Below, piece by piece: positions 7,106 through 16,233 of a stretch of DNA of 51,177 nucleotides. A model generated the notes under the pieces. It saw nothing but the letters and a program-made list of their open reading frames with translations. It searched no databases and was not told the origin of the DNA. Source of the stretch: Oscillospiraceae bacterium. GTDB lineage: Bacteria; Bacillota; Clostridia; Oscillospirales; Ruminococcaceae. Position 1 is the stretch's first letter. Each line of letters begins with the position of its first letter. The translations under genes and the position numbers were made by a program. Location of the stretch: NCBI GenBank assembly GCA_009777635.1, contig WRLK01000018.1, forward strand, positions 1-51,177, given 5' to 3'.

Positions 7106-7783
7106 TTACATTAAGATCAGCATTTCTTTTTTCTTAGCGGCGTACTCATCCTCGGTTATGAGGTCTTCTTCTCTGAGCTCCTTGAGGGACTGTAGATTTT
7201 CGCGGATATCATAAATATTCCGGGATGACCTCGGGTATAATTCCTCGATTAGCTGGCTGAAATTCTTTTGCGGTATGATAGCGCCAAAAATGCGTGCGGC
7301 CTCCTCGCCGAATGAAAGCGTGAGGATTTCCGAATCCATCTTAAACTGGAGCACGACAAATTTACTTGGCAGCCCTTGCTGAACGGCAAAGCATATGATA
7401 TCGGAGACCGGGATTTTCCATTCCCGCGGGGTGATTTCGGCGTCCGGAGCGGCGTTTGCGGCAGCGGCGATGCTGTCCCACAGTGGGAACATGCGCAAAA
7501 TGCCGTCTAAAACCCAGCAATAATGACGGCAAGCCGCGCCCGACGGTATATAGCTGTTTGTCACGATGCGCGAAATCGACGCACTGTTCGGCACGCTTAC
7601 CGCCTTGTATATCTCTTCGTACCGGGCTCGAAGCAGCGACAGGGCGTCAACGGGGGCAGGCGGTGGAGGGGGCCGCTTGTGTTTTTTGCCGCCTGAAAAA
7701 GCTTTCACCGCAAAATAAACAACAATAAAAACAACTAAAACGATGAAGATGAAGCCGGCCGTCGCTAAAACTGGTTGTGGCAT
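7106..7783 (-). CDS. Membrane-anchored protein with C-terminal SHOCT motif
   Basis: About 225 residues from the ATG at 7783; GAGGTG lies seven bases upstream, and the promoter at 7827-7855 excludes the longer reading. A transmembrane helix (about residues 7-27) is followed by a basic, Pro-rich linker (KKHKRPPPPP), a soluble domain I do not recognise (about 45-195), and a SHOCT segment at the end (LKELREEDLITEDEYAAKK). SHOCT motifs usually act as short oligomerisation or interaction tails. The bulk of the protein probably faces the cytoplasm. Function unknown. Confidence 0.8.
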   Translation of the reverse strand: MPQPVLATAGFIFIVLVVFIVVYFAVKAFSGGKKHKRPPPPPAPVDALSLLRARYEEIYKAVSVPNSASISRIVTNSYIPSGAACRHYCWVLDGILRMFPLWDSIAAAANAAPDAEITPREWKIPVSDIICFAVQQGLPSKFVVLQFKMDSEILTLSFGEEAARIFGAIIPQKNFSQLIEELYPRSSRNIYDIRENLQSLKELREEDLITEDEYAAKKKEMLILM

Positions 7784-7826
7784 GATAGCACCTCGTAAAA
7801 ATACTGTCGTTTTTTGGCTTATCATT

Positions 7827-7855
7827 ATTATAGTGATTTTGAGCGGAATATACAA
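7827..7855 (-). promoter_or_regulatory. Promoter of the SHOCT gene
   Basis: Minus strand TTGTAT (7850-7855), 17-base spacer, perfect TATAAT (7827-7832). It fixes the start downstream, at 7783. Confidence 0.7.
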
Positions 7856-7874
7856 GCTTTTTCGTTTCTATCTC

Positions 7875-7903
7875 TTGCGTTTAGAGTAATTTCGTAATAT
7901 AAT
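7875..7903 (+). promoter_or_regulatory. Promoter of the FMN-binding protein gene
   Basis: TTGCGT (7875-7880), 17-base spacer, perfect TATAAT (7898-7903), about 35 bases before the ATG at 7938. An SD-like AGAGGGAG (7921-7928) lies between. Confidence 0.7.
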
Positions 7904-7937
7904 GGATTTTAAATTGCATTAAGAGGGAGACAAACAA

Positions 7938-8339
7938 ATGAAAATCAAAAAAAAGACCGCGCTTATAATCTGCATATTTTTAGCGGTTATAATAGTCGTA
8001 TTCGGCATTGGCTATTTAAACAAGGTCAATCGCTATCACAAAACCGTAGCCGGTATAACTTATTCCGGCATTGATATTTCCGATATTCCAGATGGAGTTT
8101 ATATTGGAGAATGTGACGTTGATTTCGTATACGCAAAGGTTGAAGTAACGGTAAAAGACAAAGCGATAACCAAAATTGATTTGTTAGAACATAAAAACGG
8201 GCGGGGAGAAGCGGCCGAGGGTCTTGAGCAGAGGATTGTCGAGCAGCAGCGGATAGACGTTGACTCCGTATCCGGCGCCACAAGCTCAAGCAAGGTCATA
8301 AAAAAAGCCGTGGATAATGCTTTAAACCGGATCAATTAA
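7938..8339 (+). CDS. Membrane-anchored FMN-binding domain protein
   Basis: A 133-residue protein with a basic N-terminus, one transmembrane helix (about residues 8-25) and an extracytoplasmic FMN_bind domain (about 50-132). The motif VDSVSGATSSS (about 110-120) is where RnfG/NqrC-type proteins bind FMN covalently through the Thr. Single-domain proteins of this kind act in extracytoplasmic electron transfer in Gram-positive anaerobes. No ApbE flavin transferase is seen in the window. It is a lone gene; the reduced rnf locus at 35-38 kb lacks an RnfG, so this could be a distant partner, which is speculation. Confidence 0.88.
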   Translation: MKIKKKTALIICIFLAVIIVVFGIGYLNKVNRYHKTVAGITYSGIDISDIPDGVYIGECDVDFVYAKVEVTVKDKAITKIDLLEHKNGRGEAAEGLEQRIVEQQRIDVDSVSGATSSSKVIKKAVDNALNRIN

Positions 8340-8379
8340 GCTGCGCCCCTCCTTTGCTTTTCGTTGCCTGAACCGCAAC

Positions 8380-8412
8380 AATCGCCGTCCGTTATGATAA
8401 CGGGCGGCGATT
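8380..8412. terminator. Hairpin between convergent FMN-binding gene and rplQ
   Basis: A 15-base stem with one G-U pair (8380-8394, 8398-8412) and a tight loop. The flanking T runs are weak (GATCGTTT to the right), but its position between two convergent stops makes a shared terminator likely. Confidence 0.55.
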
Positions 8413-8425
8413 GATCGTTTATTGT

Positions 8426-8767
8426 TTACACAAGCTCAATGATTGCCATTTCCGCGGAGTCGCCGCGGCGCGGCCCGATTCTGACGATCCTTGTATATCC
8501 GCCGGGCCTTTCCTTATATTTAGGCGCAATTTCATCAAACAATTTTTTCGCGACGTCTTCCTTCGTGACAAATGAAAACACCTGGCGCTTTGAGTGCAAA
8601 TCATCTTTTTTCGCCGTGGTTATCATCTTTTCCGTTAGGCTTCGCACTTCTTTCGCGCGTGTTATGGTCGTTTCGATTTTACCCTTTTCAAGCAGGAAAG
8701 TAACCATCGCGCGGAGCATGGCGCGTCTGTGGTCGGTAGCCCTGCCCAGCTTTCTGCTGCCTGGCAT
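8426..8767 (-). CDS. rplQ: 50S ribosomal protein L17
   Basis: L17 lines the peptide exit tunnel region of the large subunit. The start is taken at ATG 8767 ([17 protein letters not shown]), which gives 113 residues, the usual length, with AAAGGAGTG upstream; a longer in-frame reading adds 21 non-family residues. It is the last gene of the superoperon, 87 bases after rpoA. Many Firmicutes continue here with ECF transporter genes and truA; in this genome the cluster ends at a convergent gene instead. Confidence 0.96.
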   Translation of the reverse strand: MPGSRKLGRATDHRRAMLRAMVTFLLEKGKIETTITRAKEVRSLTEKMITTAKKDDLHSKRQVFSFVTKEDVAKKLFDEIAPKYKERPGGYTRIVRIGPRRGDSAEMAIIELV

Positions 8768-8854
8768 ATCATTCACTCCTTTACGTTTAATCCCACGTAT
8801 GGGTTTTACTCCCAGCGGGTTATGCCCCATCGGATTGACGCGGGGCCATTGATC

Positions 8855-9811
8855 TTAGTCTTCCTCTCTGGAAAGCGCTACGCCAAAAGAGTTGAGCTTT
8901 GCGATAACCTCTTCCAGCGACTTTTTGCCCAGATTGCGAACCTTCATCATTTCTTCAGGCGATTTATTCACCAAGTCCTGAACCGTGTTCACGCCCGCTC
9001 GCTTTAAGCAGTTAAACGCGCGCACAGATAAGTCAAGCTCCTCAATGGTCATCTCAAGCGTCTTTTCTTTGCCGCTGTCCTCTTTCTTCTCAAGGATTTC
9101 AGCGGAGCTCATCTCGTCGGAAAGATCGACGAAATGGTTGAGCTGTCTATTGAGAATCTTGGCAGCCAGACTGACCGCTTCCTTTGCGGAAATGGTGCCG
9201 TCCGTCCAGACCTCCAGCGTCAGCTTGTCGTAGTCGGTTATCTGTTCCACGCGGGTGTTGTCAACGAAGTAGTTCACTTTTAAAACCGGCGTGTAGATAC
9301 TGTCCACAGGAATTGTGCCGATTGGAGCTTTTTCAAGCAAGGTCTGCTTGTTGCGCTCGGCCGAGACGTACCCTTGCCCTTTTCTCAAGGTGATCTCCAT
9401 CGAGAGCTTGGCTCCCGCGCCAAGGGTTGCGATGTGCATGCTCGGGTCAAGGATTTCAACCTCGGCGTCCGCCTTGATTGAGCCCGCCGTAACGTCGCAT
9501 TCGCCTTCGGCTTCAATGCGAACCGTCTTTGCTTCGTCCGTGTGAAGCTTTGCGGTAAGCCCCTTGATGTTTAAGATAATCTCGGTGACGTCTTCCTTGA
9601 TGCCGGGGATTGTCGAAAACTCATGCTGGATACCGTCAATTTTGACGGAGATTACGGCTACACCGGGAAGCGAAGAAAGCAATACGCGGCGCAGGCTGTT
9701 TCCCAAAGTTGTACCAAAGCCCCTGTCGAGCGGCTCACCGACAAAGCGTCCGTATGTGCCGTCGCTTTTCAGTTCTGCGGTTTCGATTTTCGGCTCTATA
9801 ATTTTAACCAA
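8855..9811 (-). CDS. rpoA: RNA polymerase alpha subunit
   Basis: 318 residues: the N-terminal assembly domain (about 1-230, with [18 protein letters not shown] at 30-47), a charged linker, and the C-terminal domain (about 255-312, [19 protein letters not shown]) that binds UP elements and activators. The start is TTG at 9811: it aligns with other alpha subunits from residue 1 and has AAGGAGG ten bases upstream. It lies between rpsD (53 bases) and rplQ. Confidence 0.97.
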   Translation of the reverse strand: MVKIIEPKIETAELKSDGTYGRFVGEPLDRGFGTTLGNSLRRVLLSSLPGVAVISVKIDGIQHEFSTIPGIKEDVTEIILNIKGLTAKLHTDEAKTVRIEAEGECDVTAGSIKADAEVEILDPSMHIATLGAGAKLSMEITLRKGQGYVSAERNKQTLLEKAPIGTIPVDSIYTPVLKVNYFVDNTRVEQITDYDKLTLEVWTDGTISAKEAVSLAAKILNRQLNHFVDLSDEMSSAEILEKKEDSGKEKTLEMTIEELDLSVRAFNCLKRAGVNTVQDLVNKSPEEMMKVRNLGKKSLEEVIAKLNSFGVALSREED

Positions 9812-9864
9812 TTAAAAAGAACCTCCTTTTTATCGTTTCCCTTACTGCTGATTTCGTATTAAGG

Positions 9865-10458
9865 TTATTTACTGTAAAGCTCAACGATAAAGGTTTCGTT
9901 AACAGGCACGTCAATTTCCTCTCTTGTGGGCAAACGCTCGATCTTGCCTTCGAAAGCGGCTGTTGAGCCTGTAATCCAAGCGGGGATGATCCGCGGGTTT
10001 TCAGCAAGCTCCTTAAAAGCTTCGGTTTGGCGGCTCTTGGGTTTTACCGAAACGACATCGCCGGGGCGCACCCTGTACGATGGGATATTCACGCGCTTGC
10101 CGTTTACCTGGATATGGCCGTGGCCGACAATCTGCCTTGCTTGTCTTCTTGTTGCGCCGAAGCCCATGACGAAGGCTACGTTATCAAGGCGTCTTTCGAG
10201 CAGCACGAGTAGGTTTTCACCTGACTGGCCCTGCATTTTTTCCGCTTTGTCAAAGGTTTTGCGAAACTGTCTCTCCAACACGCCGTAGATAAACTTTGCC
10301 TTTTGTTTTTCTTTGAGCTGCAGGGCGTATTCACTTGATTTTGAGCGTCGCGCGTTGCGCTTGGGGTCGCGTCTGCTTTCTTTCGAATAGCCTAAAACAC
10401 CGGGGCTAATCCCGAGTGACTTACATTTTTTCAAAACCGGGTCGCGGTTTACTGCCAT
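9865..10458 (-). CDS. rpsD: 30S ribosomal protein S4
   Basis: Primary 16S rRNA binder that nucleates small-subunit assembly. 197 residues from ATG 10458 ([19 protein letters not shown]), chosen because family members begin there and AGGAGGTG lies nine bases upstream; an adjacent ATG at 10461 would add one Met. The S4 RNA-binding domain is at about 88-150 ([23 protein letters not shown]). The N-terminal region has no zinc Cys set, only one Cys, so it is the C-minus form. Confidence 0.96.
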   Translation of the reverse strand: MAVNRDPVLKKCKSLGISPGVLGYSKESRRDPKRNARRSKSSEYALQLKEKQKAKFIYGVLERQFRKTFDKAEKMQGQSGENLLVLLERRLDNVAFVMGFGATRRQARQIVGHGHIQVNGKRVNIPSYRVRPGDVVSVKPKSRQTEAFKELAENPRIIPAWITGSTAAFEGKIERLPTREEIDVPVNETFIVELYSK

Positions 10459-10481
10459 CATTACACCTCCTAATTGGTTGA

Positions 10482-10883
10482 TTATACGCGTCTGCGCTTC
10501 GGCGGACGGCACCCGTTATGCGGGATGGGCGTTACGTCTTTAATCATGTTGACTTCAAGTCCGGTAGCCTGCAAAGCGCGGATTGCTGCTTCCCTGCCTG
10601 AGCCGGGGCCTTTCACGAAAACCTCAACGGATTTAAGCCCGTGCTCCATAGCGGCCTTAGCGGCTGTTTCCGCGGCTGTCTGGGCTGCGAACGGCGTGGA
10701 CTTCCTTGAACCGCGAAAGCCAAGGCCTCCGGCGCTTGCCCATGAAATGGCGTTGCCTTTCGTATCGGTTATCGTCACGATGGTGTTGTTAAAGGTCGAT
10801 TGGATGTGTGCGGCGCCCTTTTCGATATTTTTCTTTTCGCGGCGTCTTACGCGCGTTGTTTTTTTGGCGGCTGCTTTTGCCAT
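10482..10883 (-). CDS. rpsK: 30S ribosomal protein S11
   Basis: Part of the mRNA exit platform of the small subunit. 133 residues with a basic N-terminal tail, the [14 protein letters not shown] core (about 28-41) and the C-terminal [18 protein letters not shown] that contacts the 16S decoding region. Start ATG 10883 with GGAGGG upstream. It follows rpsM by 30 bases and precedes rpsD by 23. Confidence 0.97.
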   Translation of the reverse strand: MAKAAAKKTTRVRRREKKNIEKGAAHIQSTFNNTIVTITDTKGNAISWASAGGLGFRGSRKSTPFAAQTAAETAAKAAMEHGLKSVEVFVKGPGSGREAAIRALQATGLEVNMIKDVTPIPHNGCRPPKRRRV

Positions 10884-10913
10884 TTAGCGAAATCCCTCCT
10901 TTACGGTTTCATT

Positions 10914-11282
10914 CTATTTTTTCTTGTTGGCGATAGTCTTTTTCGGGCCTTTTCTTGTTCTTGCGTTTGTCTTTGAACGCTGGCCTCTTACGGGCAAACC
11001 TTTTCTGTGTCTGATCCCGCGGTAGCAGCCAATCTCGATCAATCGCTTGATATTGAGCGCCACGTTGCGGCGAAGGTCGCCCTCGACCATGACGTGCTTG
11101 TCGATATAATCACGCAGCTTTGAAATGTCGTCGTCTGTTAAGTCGCGCACTCTGACATCCGGATTGACGCCTGTCGCCGTGATAATATCATCGGCTGTTT
11201 TATGGCCGATTCCGAATATATAAGTCAAACCGACCTGAACTCTTTTTTCACGCGGAAGGTCTACACCGGCGATACGAGCCAT
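10914..11282 (-). CDS. rpsM: 30S ribosomal protein S13
   Basis: Head protein of the 30S subunit that bridges to the 50S and contacts P-site tRNA. 122 residues: H2TH-like N-terminal part ([20 protein letters not shown]) and a basic C-terminal tail ([16 protein letters not shown]). Start ATG 11282 with AGGTGT nearby. It follows rpmJ by 54 bases, the usual infA-rpmJ-rpsM-rpsK-rpsD-rpoA-rplQ order. Confidence 0.97.
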   Translation of the reverse strand: MARIAGVDLPREKRVQVGLTYIFGIGHKTADDIITATGVNPDVRVRDLTDDDISKLRDYIDKHVMVEGDLRRNVALNIKRLIEIGCYRGIRHRKGLPVRGQRSKTNARTRKGPKKTIANKKK

Positions 11283-11336
11283 TCAAATACACCTCCATTT
11301 CAGTTTCATAATTTTTTTTAGATTTTGTGATTTGCT

Positions 11337-11450
11337 TTATCCTTGGCGCTGCTTGTGCTTTGGATTTTTGCAAATCACCATGATTCTGCCTTTGCGTTTA
11401 ATGATTTTGCATTTTTCGCAAATTGCTTTGACGGAAGGTCTTACTTTCAT
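11337..11450 (-). CDS. rpmJ: 50S ribosomal protein L36, zinc type
   Basis: A 37-residue protein ([17 protein letters not shown] at the start, NPKHKQRQG at the end) found by translating the gap between rpsM and infA. The zinc ligands are present: CxxC at residues 11 and 14, then Cys 27 and His 32. Start ATG 11450 with AAGGAGG upstream at about 11458-11464. Position and length are standard. Confidence 0.96.
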   Translation of the reverse strand: MKVRPSVKAICEKCKIIKRKGRIMVICKNPKHKQRQG

Positions 11451-11486
11451 TGGGTTTGCCTCCTTATGCATCATTTGCCGAGGTTT

Positions 11487-11705
11487 TTATTTTGAACGCC
11501 ATGTGATACGCCCTTTTGTAAGGTCATACGGTGAGATTTCCACCGTGACCTTGTCGCCGGGCAGAATACGGATAAAATTCATGCGCAGCTTGCCTGAAAT
11601 ATGCGCCAGTATCTTGTGGCCGTTTGTAAGTTCGACCGTGAATTGGGCGTTCGGCAGCGACTCTAAAACCTTACCCTCAATTTCAATTACATCGGACTTG
11701 GCCAA
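11487..11705 (-). CDS. infA: Translation initiation factor IF-1, TTG start
   Basis: A 72-residue OB-fold protein that occupies the A site during initiation. The start is TTG 11705 (then [12 protein letters not shown]), which gives the usual length and follows GGAGGGGGAG by seven bases; longer in-frame readings add residues without homology. The gene starts inside the 3' end of the KOW gene (overlap 11683-11705), so the two are probably translationally coupled. The conserved [19 protein letters not shown] segment is intact. Confidence 0.95.
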   Translation of the reverse strand: MAKSDVIEIEGKVLESLPNAQFTVELTNGHKILAHISGKLRMNFIRILPGDKVTVEISPYDLTKGRITWRSK

Positions 11706-11967
11706 AATCACACTCCCCCTCCCCGGAAATTTCCCCGCGGTATTCCGCAAGGGCTTTTCTGAGCTTCTTGTCGGTTACGATTACGGATACGTCAAAAAAC
11801 TTGTTTGTGGGCTTAACGTGCAGCGGGTTTTTTCGCTTAGGCTTTATGAGTTTCCTTGCTTTGCCGTCTGCGATTTTAACATGCCCGGCCTCTGATTCAA
11901 CGATCATGTAAAAGCTGCCTTTGTCGTGCCCTGCGATTGATTTTACGATTTGTCCCGGTTTTAGCAT
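11683..11967 (-). CDS. KOW-domain RNA-binding protein (L14e-like)
   Basis: A 94-residue protein with an N-terminal KOW motif ([21 protein letters not shown], about 2-22), resembling eukaryotic/archaeal L14e. Small KOW proteins sit between map and infA in many Clostridia and other Firmicutes; the role is unproven but ribosome or rRNA binding is likely. The ATG directly abuts the map stop (TAGATG), and its SD (GGAGG) is inside the map 3' end. The last 23 bases overlap infA. Confidence 0.88.
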   Translation of the reverse strand: MLKPGQIVKSIAGHDKGSFYMIVESEAGHVKIADGKARKLIKPKRKNPLHVKPTNKFFDVSVIVTDKKLRKALAEYRGEISGEGECDFGQVRCN

Positions 11968-12714
11968 CTAGACCTCCGTAAGGATCAAAGGGCCGTTTTC
12001 GGTTATGGCGATCGTGTTTTCAAAATGGGCGGAAAGGCTTCCGTCCGTTGTCACGACCGTCCATCCGTCCTGAAGCACCTTTACGTCCCCGCCGCCCTCG
12101 TTTATCATCGGCTCGATCGCAAGCGTCATTCCGGCCGCAAGCCGCGGGCCTTTGCCGGGAGAGCCGAAATTTGGAACCTCAGGCGACTCGTGCATTTCAC
12201 GGCCGATGCCGTGGCCTACGTATTTTCTCACGACCCCGAATCCGAACTGCTCCACATAGCTTTGCACCGCCCACGAAATATCGCCGACCCTTGCGCCCGG
12301 GGAAGCCGCCTTAATTGCCTTTAAAAGGCTTTCCATCGTTTCTTTTAAGAGCATCTCGGCGCTCTTCGATATTTTACCCGCCGGAAAGGTCGCCGCGTTA
12401 TCCCCGTGGAACCCGCCGTAAATCGCGCCTACGTCGATTGAGACGATGTCGCCGTCTTGGATGACGCGTCTTCCCGGAACACCGTGGATTACCTCGTTGT
12501 TCACCGAGATACAGGCGCTTTTTGGGAACCCCCCGTAACCTAAAAAAGATGGGATTGCGTTTTGAGATTTTAAATATTTGTGGATGATCCTGTCGATCTC
12601 TCCTGTTGTGATACCGGGCTTTACCGCTTCCCCGCCGATTTTGAGGGCTTCGGCAGAGATGCGGCCCGCGTCCCGCATTTTAGAAAGCTCGCTTTTGTTT
12701 TTAAGCGCGATCAT
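11968..12714 (-). CDS. map: Methionine aminopeptidase, type I
   Basis: Removes the initiator Met from nascent proteins. 248 residues with a pita-bread fold; the five metal ligands are visible as Asp (SIDVGAIYGG and HGDNAATF), His (GHGIGREMHE), Glu (AIEPMINEG) and Glu (FENTIAIT). It has no N-terminal zinc or SH3 extension, so it is type Ia. It follows adk by four bases in the secY-adk-map order. Confidence 0.96.
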   Translation of the reverse strand: MIALKNKSELSKMRDAGRISAEALKIGGEAVKPGITTGEIDRIIHKYLKSQNAIPSFLGYGGFPKSACISVNNEVIHGVPGRRVIQDGDIVSIDVGAIYGGFHGDNAATFPAGKISKSAEMLLKETMESLLKAIKAASPGARVGDISWAVQSYVEQFGFGVVRKYVGHGIGREMHESPEVPNFGSPGKGPRLAAGMTLAIEPMINEGGGDVKVLQDGWTVVTTDGSLSAHFENTIAITENGPLILTEV

Positions 12715-12718
12715 CCAT

Positions 12719-13351
12719 TTAAGCCTCTAAAGCCTTAAGCGTGAGCTTTGTGGTCTCTAAGACTTCCTCCTGGCTTTCAACCGGGCGAAGCTTGCCTGAT
12801 TTGCCGTAGTATTCCTTGAGCGGCTCCGTGAGCTCGTGGTATGTCTTCAGGCGGTTTAGCACCGTCTCGGGCTCGTCGTCTTTCCTGATTATGAGGCGGC
12901 CTGTGCATTTGTCGCATAACTCGCCGTCCTTCGAGGGCTTGTAAACGGTGTGGTAGCTTGAACCGCAATCCTGACATACGCGCCTGCCTGTAAGCCGCTC
13001 CACAATCGCGTCGTCGGATATCTCGATACTGATTACCTTGTCGATCACGATACCCATGCGGTCAAGGGCTTCGGCCTGCTTCAGGTTGCGGGGGAATCCG
13101 TCCAAGATGTAGCCGTTTTTGCAGTCGTCCTGAGCTAAGCGCTCCTTTAGCATCTCAAGCACGATCTCGTCGGGGACAAGCCCGCCGGATTCCACATAGC
13201 TTTTCGCTTCAAGCCCGGCTTTTGTGCCGTTTTTCATGGCCTCGCGGATAATATTGCCCGTACTGATCGCGGGGATATCAAGCTCCTTGCAAATCACCTC
13301 GGCCTGTGTGCCTTTTCCGGCGCCGGGCGCTCCCAATAAAATAAGTTTCAT
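12719..13351 (-). CDS. adk: Adenylate kinase with zinc-binding lid
   Basis: Interconverts ATP+AMP and 2 ADP. 210 residues from ATG 13351 (MKLILLGAPGAGKGTQ), the family start; a TTG at 13381 overlapping secY would add ten residues. The P-loop GAPGAGKGT is at 7-15, the AMP-binding LDGFPRN at about 83-89, and a lid with four Cys in two pairs (CQDC about 130, CDKC about 150) typical of Gram-positive zinc-lid enzymes. The SD is weak (AAAGG), and coupling to secY is likely. Confidence 0.95.
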   Translation of the reverse strand: MKLILLGAPGAGKGTQAEVICKELDIPAISTGNIIREAMKNGTKAGLEAKSYVESGGLVPDEIVLEMLKERLAQDDCKNGYILDGFPRNLKQAEALDRMGIVIDKVISIEISDDAIVERLTGRRVCQDCGSSYHTVYKPSKDGELCDKCTGRLIIRKDDEPETVLNRLKTYHELTEPLKEYYGKSGKLRPVESQEEVLETTKLTLKALEA

Positions 13352-13373
13352 GGATTTTTCAGCCTTTCCCGCC

Positions 13374-14696
13374 TTATTCAAGGAAGCCCTTGTAATGGCG
13401 CATCATCATTTGTGATTCAAGCTGGCGTACCGTGTCGAGCGCGACGCCGACGATGATTATGATGGACGTACCGCCAAGCCCCAAGCCCGGCATCTGTGCG
13501 AAGCCCGCAAGAAGCACCGGTATAATCGCGATCGCTGCGATGAACAGCGCGCCGACCAGCGTGATTTTTGCAATGACCTTGGAGATAAAGTCCGACGTTG
13601 GTTTCCCGGGTCTGATGCCGGGGATCGTGCCGTTGTTTTTGCGGAGATTGTTGGCCATCTCCAAGGGGTTATACTGTATGGCGACGTAAAAATAGTTAAA
13701 CGCAATAATCAAAAACAGGTAAAAAGCAGCGTAAAGGGGCGTGTCGTAGCTCAGCCAGTTTAATACCATCCCGATGCCGCGGCTTGTATCCATTCTCGCG
13801 AAGCCCACGATCATCGTGGGGATTGAAAGAATCGCCGACGCGAAGATGATTGGCATAACGCCGGACATCGTGACCTTAATGGGAATATAGCTTGACTGTC
13901 CGCCGTACATTTTGCGCCCTACGACGCGCTTTGCATACTGAACCGGGATTCTGCGTTCCGCGTTTGTCATCAGCACGATGGCGCCGATTACAAAGATGAA
14001 CATGATGATGATAAACGGCACAAGGAAGTAATACTGCCTGTCGCCGAGCAATGCGCGCTCCCAGTAGTGCCGCAGCATGTATATCGTGCTGGGCCCGCGT
14101 GAGATGATGCCGGCAAACAGGATAATCGAGATGCCGTTGCCGATACCTTGCTTGTCAATTGATTCGCCGAGCCACACTATCAGCATGGCGCCCGCGGTAA
14201 AGCAGGACACGATAACAACCGCCGAGAACCATCCCTCAAACCCGCCGCGGTATCTCACGGCAAAATCGCCGTAGTTTTGGCTGTATAGGTTGTAGTTCAT
14301 GATATAGTAAGCGATGGACTGCAAAAGCGCAAGCCCGATTGTCGCGTACCTTGTGATTTTCGCAAGCTTTTTGCGGCCGTCGGCGCCTTCTTTCTGAAGA
14401 GCCTCGAGCGCCGGGATTGCAACCGTTAAAAGCTGCATGATAATCGAAGCCGTGATGTACGGCGAAATACTCATGGCAAACAGCGTCGCCCTTGAGAACG
14501 CGCCGCCCGTCAGGATATCGATATATCCGATGAGGCCCGCGCTTCCGCCGCTTGCAAGCTCCGTTAAGACATGAGGATTCATGAACGGCACGGGAATCGC
14601 GGCGCCCACCCTGAAGACCATGATAATCATGAGGGTATATATCATTTTTTTGCGTAAATCATCGATCCGCCAAGCGTTTCTAATGGTTTCCAGCAA
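13374..14696 (-). CDS. secY: Preprotein translocase subunit SecY
   Basis: The channel of the Sec translocon. 440 residues with ten membrane helices; the plug/TM2a region (GGSAGLIGYIDILTGGAFSRATLFAMSISPYI) and the C5 cytoplasmic loop (RVVGRKMYGGQSSYIPIKV) are clear. The start is TTG 14696, directly after the rplO stop and preceded by GAGGTGATTTAA. The 3' end lies just before the adk ATG. Confidence 0.97.
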   Translation of the reverse strand: MLETIRNAWRIDDLRKKMIYTLMIIMVFRVGAAIPVPFMNPHVLTELASGGSAGLIGYIDILTGGAFSRATLFAMSISPYITASIIMQLLTVAIPALEALQKEGADGRKKLAKITRYATIGLALLQSIAYYIMNYNLYSQNYGDFAVRYRGGFEGWFSAVVIVSCFTAGAMLIVWLGESIDKQGIGNGISIILFAGIISRGPSTIYMLRHYWERALLGDRQYYFLVPFIIIMFIFVIGAIVLMTNAERRIPVQYAKRVVGRKMYGGQSSYIPIKVTMSGVMPIIFASAILSIPTMIVGFARMDTSRGIGMVLNWLSYDTPLYAAFYLFLIIAFNYFYVAIQYNPLEMANNLRKNNGTIPGIRPGKPTSDFISKVIAKITLVGALFIAAIAIIPVLLAGFAQMPGLGLGGTSIIIIVGVALDTVRQLESQMMMRHYKGFLE

Positions 14697-15137
14697 TTAA
14701 ATCACCTCGGCCTTTCCGCCTGCCTGCTCAATTTTCTCTTTAGCAGACTTCGAATAGGCTTTGACGTTTACGGTAAGCTTCTTTGTAAGCTCGCCGTTAC
14801 CCAGTATCTTTACGCCGTCAAGCGTCTTCTTGAGAAGCCCCGATTCAACGATGGCTTTCTCGTCGATGACGGCGCCGTCATCGAAGCGGTTTAAATCGCT
14901 GACGTTGACGGTCGCATAGACCGTTGCGAAGATATTGTTAAACCCGCGTTTTGGCAAACGCCTTTGAAGCGGCATCTGTCCGCCCTCAAAGCCCGGCCTC
15001 ACACCGCCGCCGGAGCGCGACCACTGGCCCTTATGACCGCGGCCCGCCGTTTTACCGTTGCCGGAGGCAGGTCCCCTGCCCTTGCGGAACGACTTTTTCC
15101 TTGAGCCGGGCGCGGGGGAGAGTTCATGCAATTTCAT
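14697..15137 (-). CDS. rplO: 50S ribosomal protein L15
   Basis: 146 residues: a basic, Gly-rich N-terminal extension that threads into 23S rRNA ([20 protein letters not shown]) and a globular C-terminal domain. Its stop codon abuts the secY TTG, implying coupling. Start ATG 15137 with GGAGGTGC upstream. Confidence 0.97.
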   Translation of the reverse strand: MKLHELSPAPGSRKKSFRKGRGPASGNGKTAGRGHKGQWSRSGGGVRPGFEGGQMPLQRRLPKRGFNNIFATVYATVNVSDLNRFDDGAVIDEKAIVESGLLKKTLDGVKILGNGELTKKLTVNVKAYSKSAKEKIEQAGGKAEVI

Positions 15138-15152
15138 GTCCTTTGCACCTCC

Positions 15153-15329
15153 TTAGTTTGCTTCGGATACCTCTATAAGGTGGATTATCCTTGCTATTTT
15201 GCCGTTAGTCGCGTCGTTATCCGGCTGCGTTACCACCTGGCCTATTTTTTTAAGGCCCAGCGACTTCGCCGTTTTAATCTGGTAATCCTTGCAGCCGATA
15301 AGGCTCTTTACAAGCTTAATTTTTTTCAT
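15153..15329 (-). CDS. rpmD: 50S ribosomal protein L30
   Basis: 58 residues (MKKIKLVKSLIGCKDYQIKT at the start, IIHLIEVSEAN at the end), located by translating the gap between rpsE and rplO. The family core SLIG..(14 residues)..LGLKKIGQVV is present. Start ATG 15329, stop TAA at 15153-15155; it leaves 12 bases to rpsE and 15 to rplO. Confidence 0.95.
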   Translation of the reverse strand: MKKIKLVKSLIGCKDYQIKTAKSLGLKKIGQVVTQPDNDATNGKIARIIHLIEVSEAN

Positions 15330-15341
15330 CTTAAGCGCCTC

Positions 15342-15842
15342 CTAACCGAGAATCTCTTCGGCGGATTTGCCTCTCACGGCTGCCACCTGGTTTACGTCGC
15401 GCAGGGAAACCAGCCCCTCTATCGTGGCCGTTACCACGTTGCAGGGGTTATTCGAACGCAGGCACTTAGTCCTTACGTCCTTGATTCCGGCAGTTTCCAA
15501 AACGGCGCGGACAGGACCGCCGGCGATTACGCCGGTGCCTTTCGGGGCGGGCTTCATAAGAACCCTTGCCGCTCCAAACGCGCCGATGACCTCGTGCGGT
15601 ATTGTGGTGCCGCGCAATGAGATTTTCTTTAAGTTTTTCTTAGCGTCCTCAATCCCCTTGCGAATCGCGTCGGGAACTTCGGAGGCTTTGCCAAGCCCGA
15701 AGCCTACTATGCCGTTGCCGTCGCCGACGACAACCAAGGCTGCAAACTTGAATATGCGCCCGCCCTTTACCGTTTTAGCAACGCGGTTGATTGATACGAC
15801 CCGTTCAGTAAGGTCAAGCGTCGATGCTTCTATTCGTGACAA
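15342..15842 (-). CDS. rpsE: 30S ribosomal protein S5
   Basis: 166 residues with the double-stranded-RNA-binding-like N-terminal domain ([17 protein letters not shown]) and the C-terminal domain ([15 protein letters not shown]) near the decoding site. The start is TTG 15842 with GGAGGAG six bases upstream; no ATG or GTG in the right place exists. Standard rplR-rpsE-rpmD order. Confidence 0.96.
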   Translation of the reverse strand: MSRIEASTLDLTERVVSINRVAKTVKGGRIFKFAALVVVGDGNGIVGFGLGKASEVPDAIRKGIEDAKKNLKKISLRGTTIPHEVIGAFGAARVLMKPAPKGTGVIAGGPVRAVLETAGIKDVRTKCLRSNNPCNVVTATIEGLVSLRDVNQVAAVRGKSAEEILG

Positions 15843-15857
15843 ACAAACTCCTCCTCC

Positions 15858-16217
15858 CTAGAATTTGAGGCCGCCTTCGCGGGCTCCGTCTGCAAGTTCC
15901 TTTACGCGGCCGTGGAAAATGTAACCTCCGCGGTCAAAAATTACTTCGCTGATACCGGCCTTTGCGGCTTTTTCGGCAAGCGACATGCCGACCTTTTTAG
16001 CGGCTTCCTTGTTGCTGCCGGCGCCGTCAAAGCCTTTGTCCATGCTTGACGCGGCCGCTAAGGTCTTGCCCGCCGCATCGTCTATGAGCTGGGCATAGAT
16101 GTGCTTTGAAGAGCGAAATACGTTAAGGCGCGGGCGAAGAGCGGTTCCGCTTAGCTTGTTGCGGATGCGGCAGTGCCTTTTGAGCCTTGCTTTGTTTGCG
16201 TCATGCTTTTTAATCAT
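15858..16217 (-). CDS. rplR: 50S ribosomal protein L18
   Basis: 119 residues; binds 5S rRNA. The family pattern [33 protein letters not shown] is followed by the C-terminal [26 protein letters not shown]. Start ATG 16217. It lies 15 bases upstream of rpsE and 16 downstream of rplF. Confidence 0.97.
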   Translation of the reverse strand: MIKKHDANKARLKRHCRIRNKLSGTALRPRLNVFRSSKHIYAQLIDDAAGKTLAAASSMDKGFDGAGSNKEAAKKVGMSLAEKAAKAGISEVIFDRGGYIFHGRVKELADGAREGGLKF

Positions 16218-16233
16218 AAGCTTCTTTCACTCC

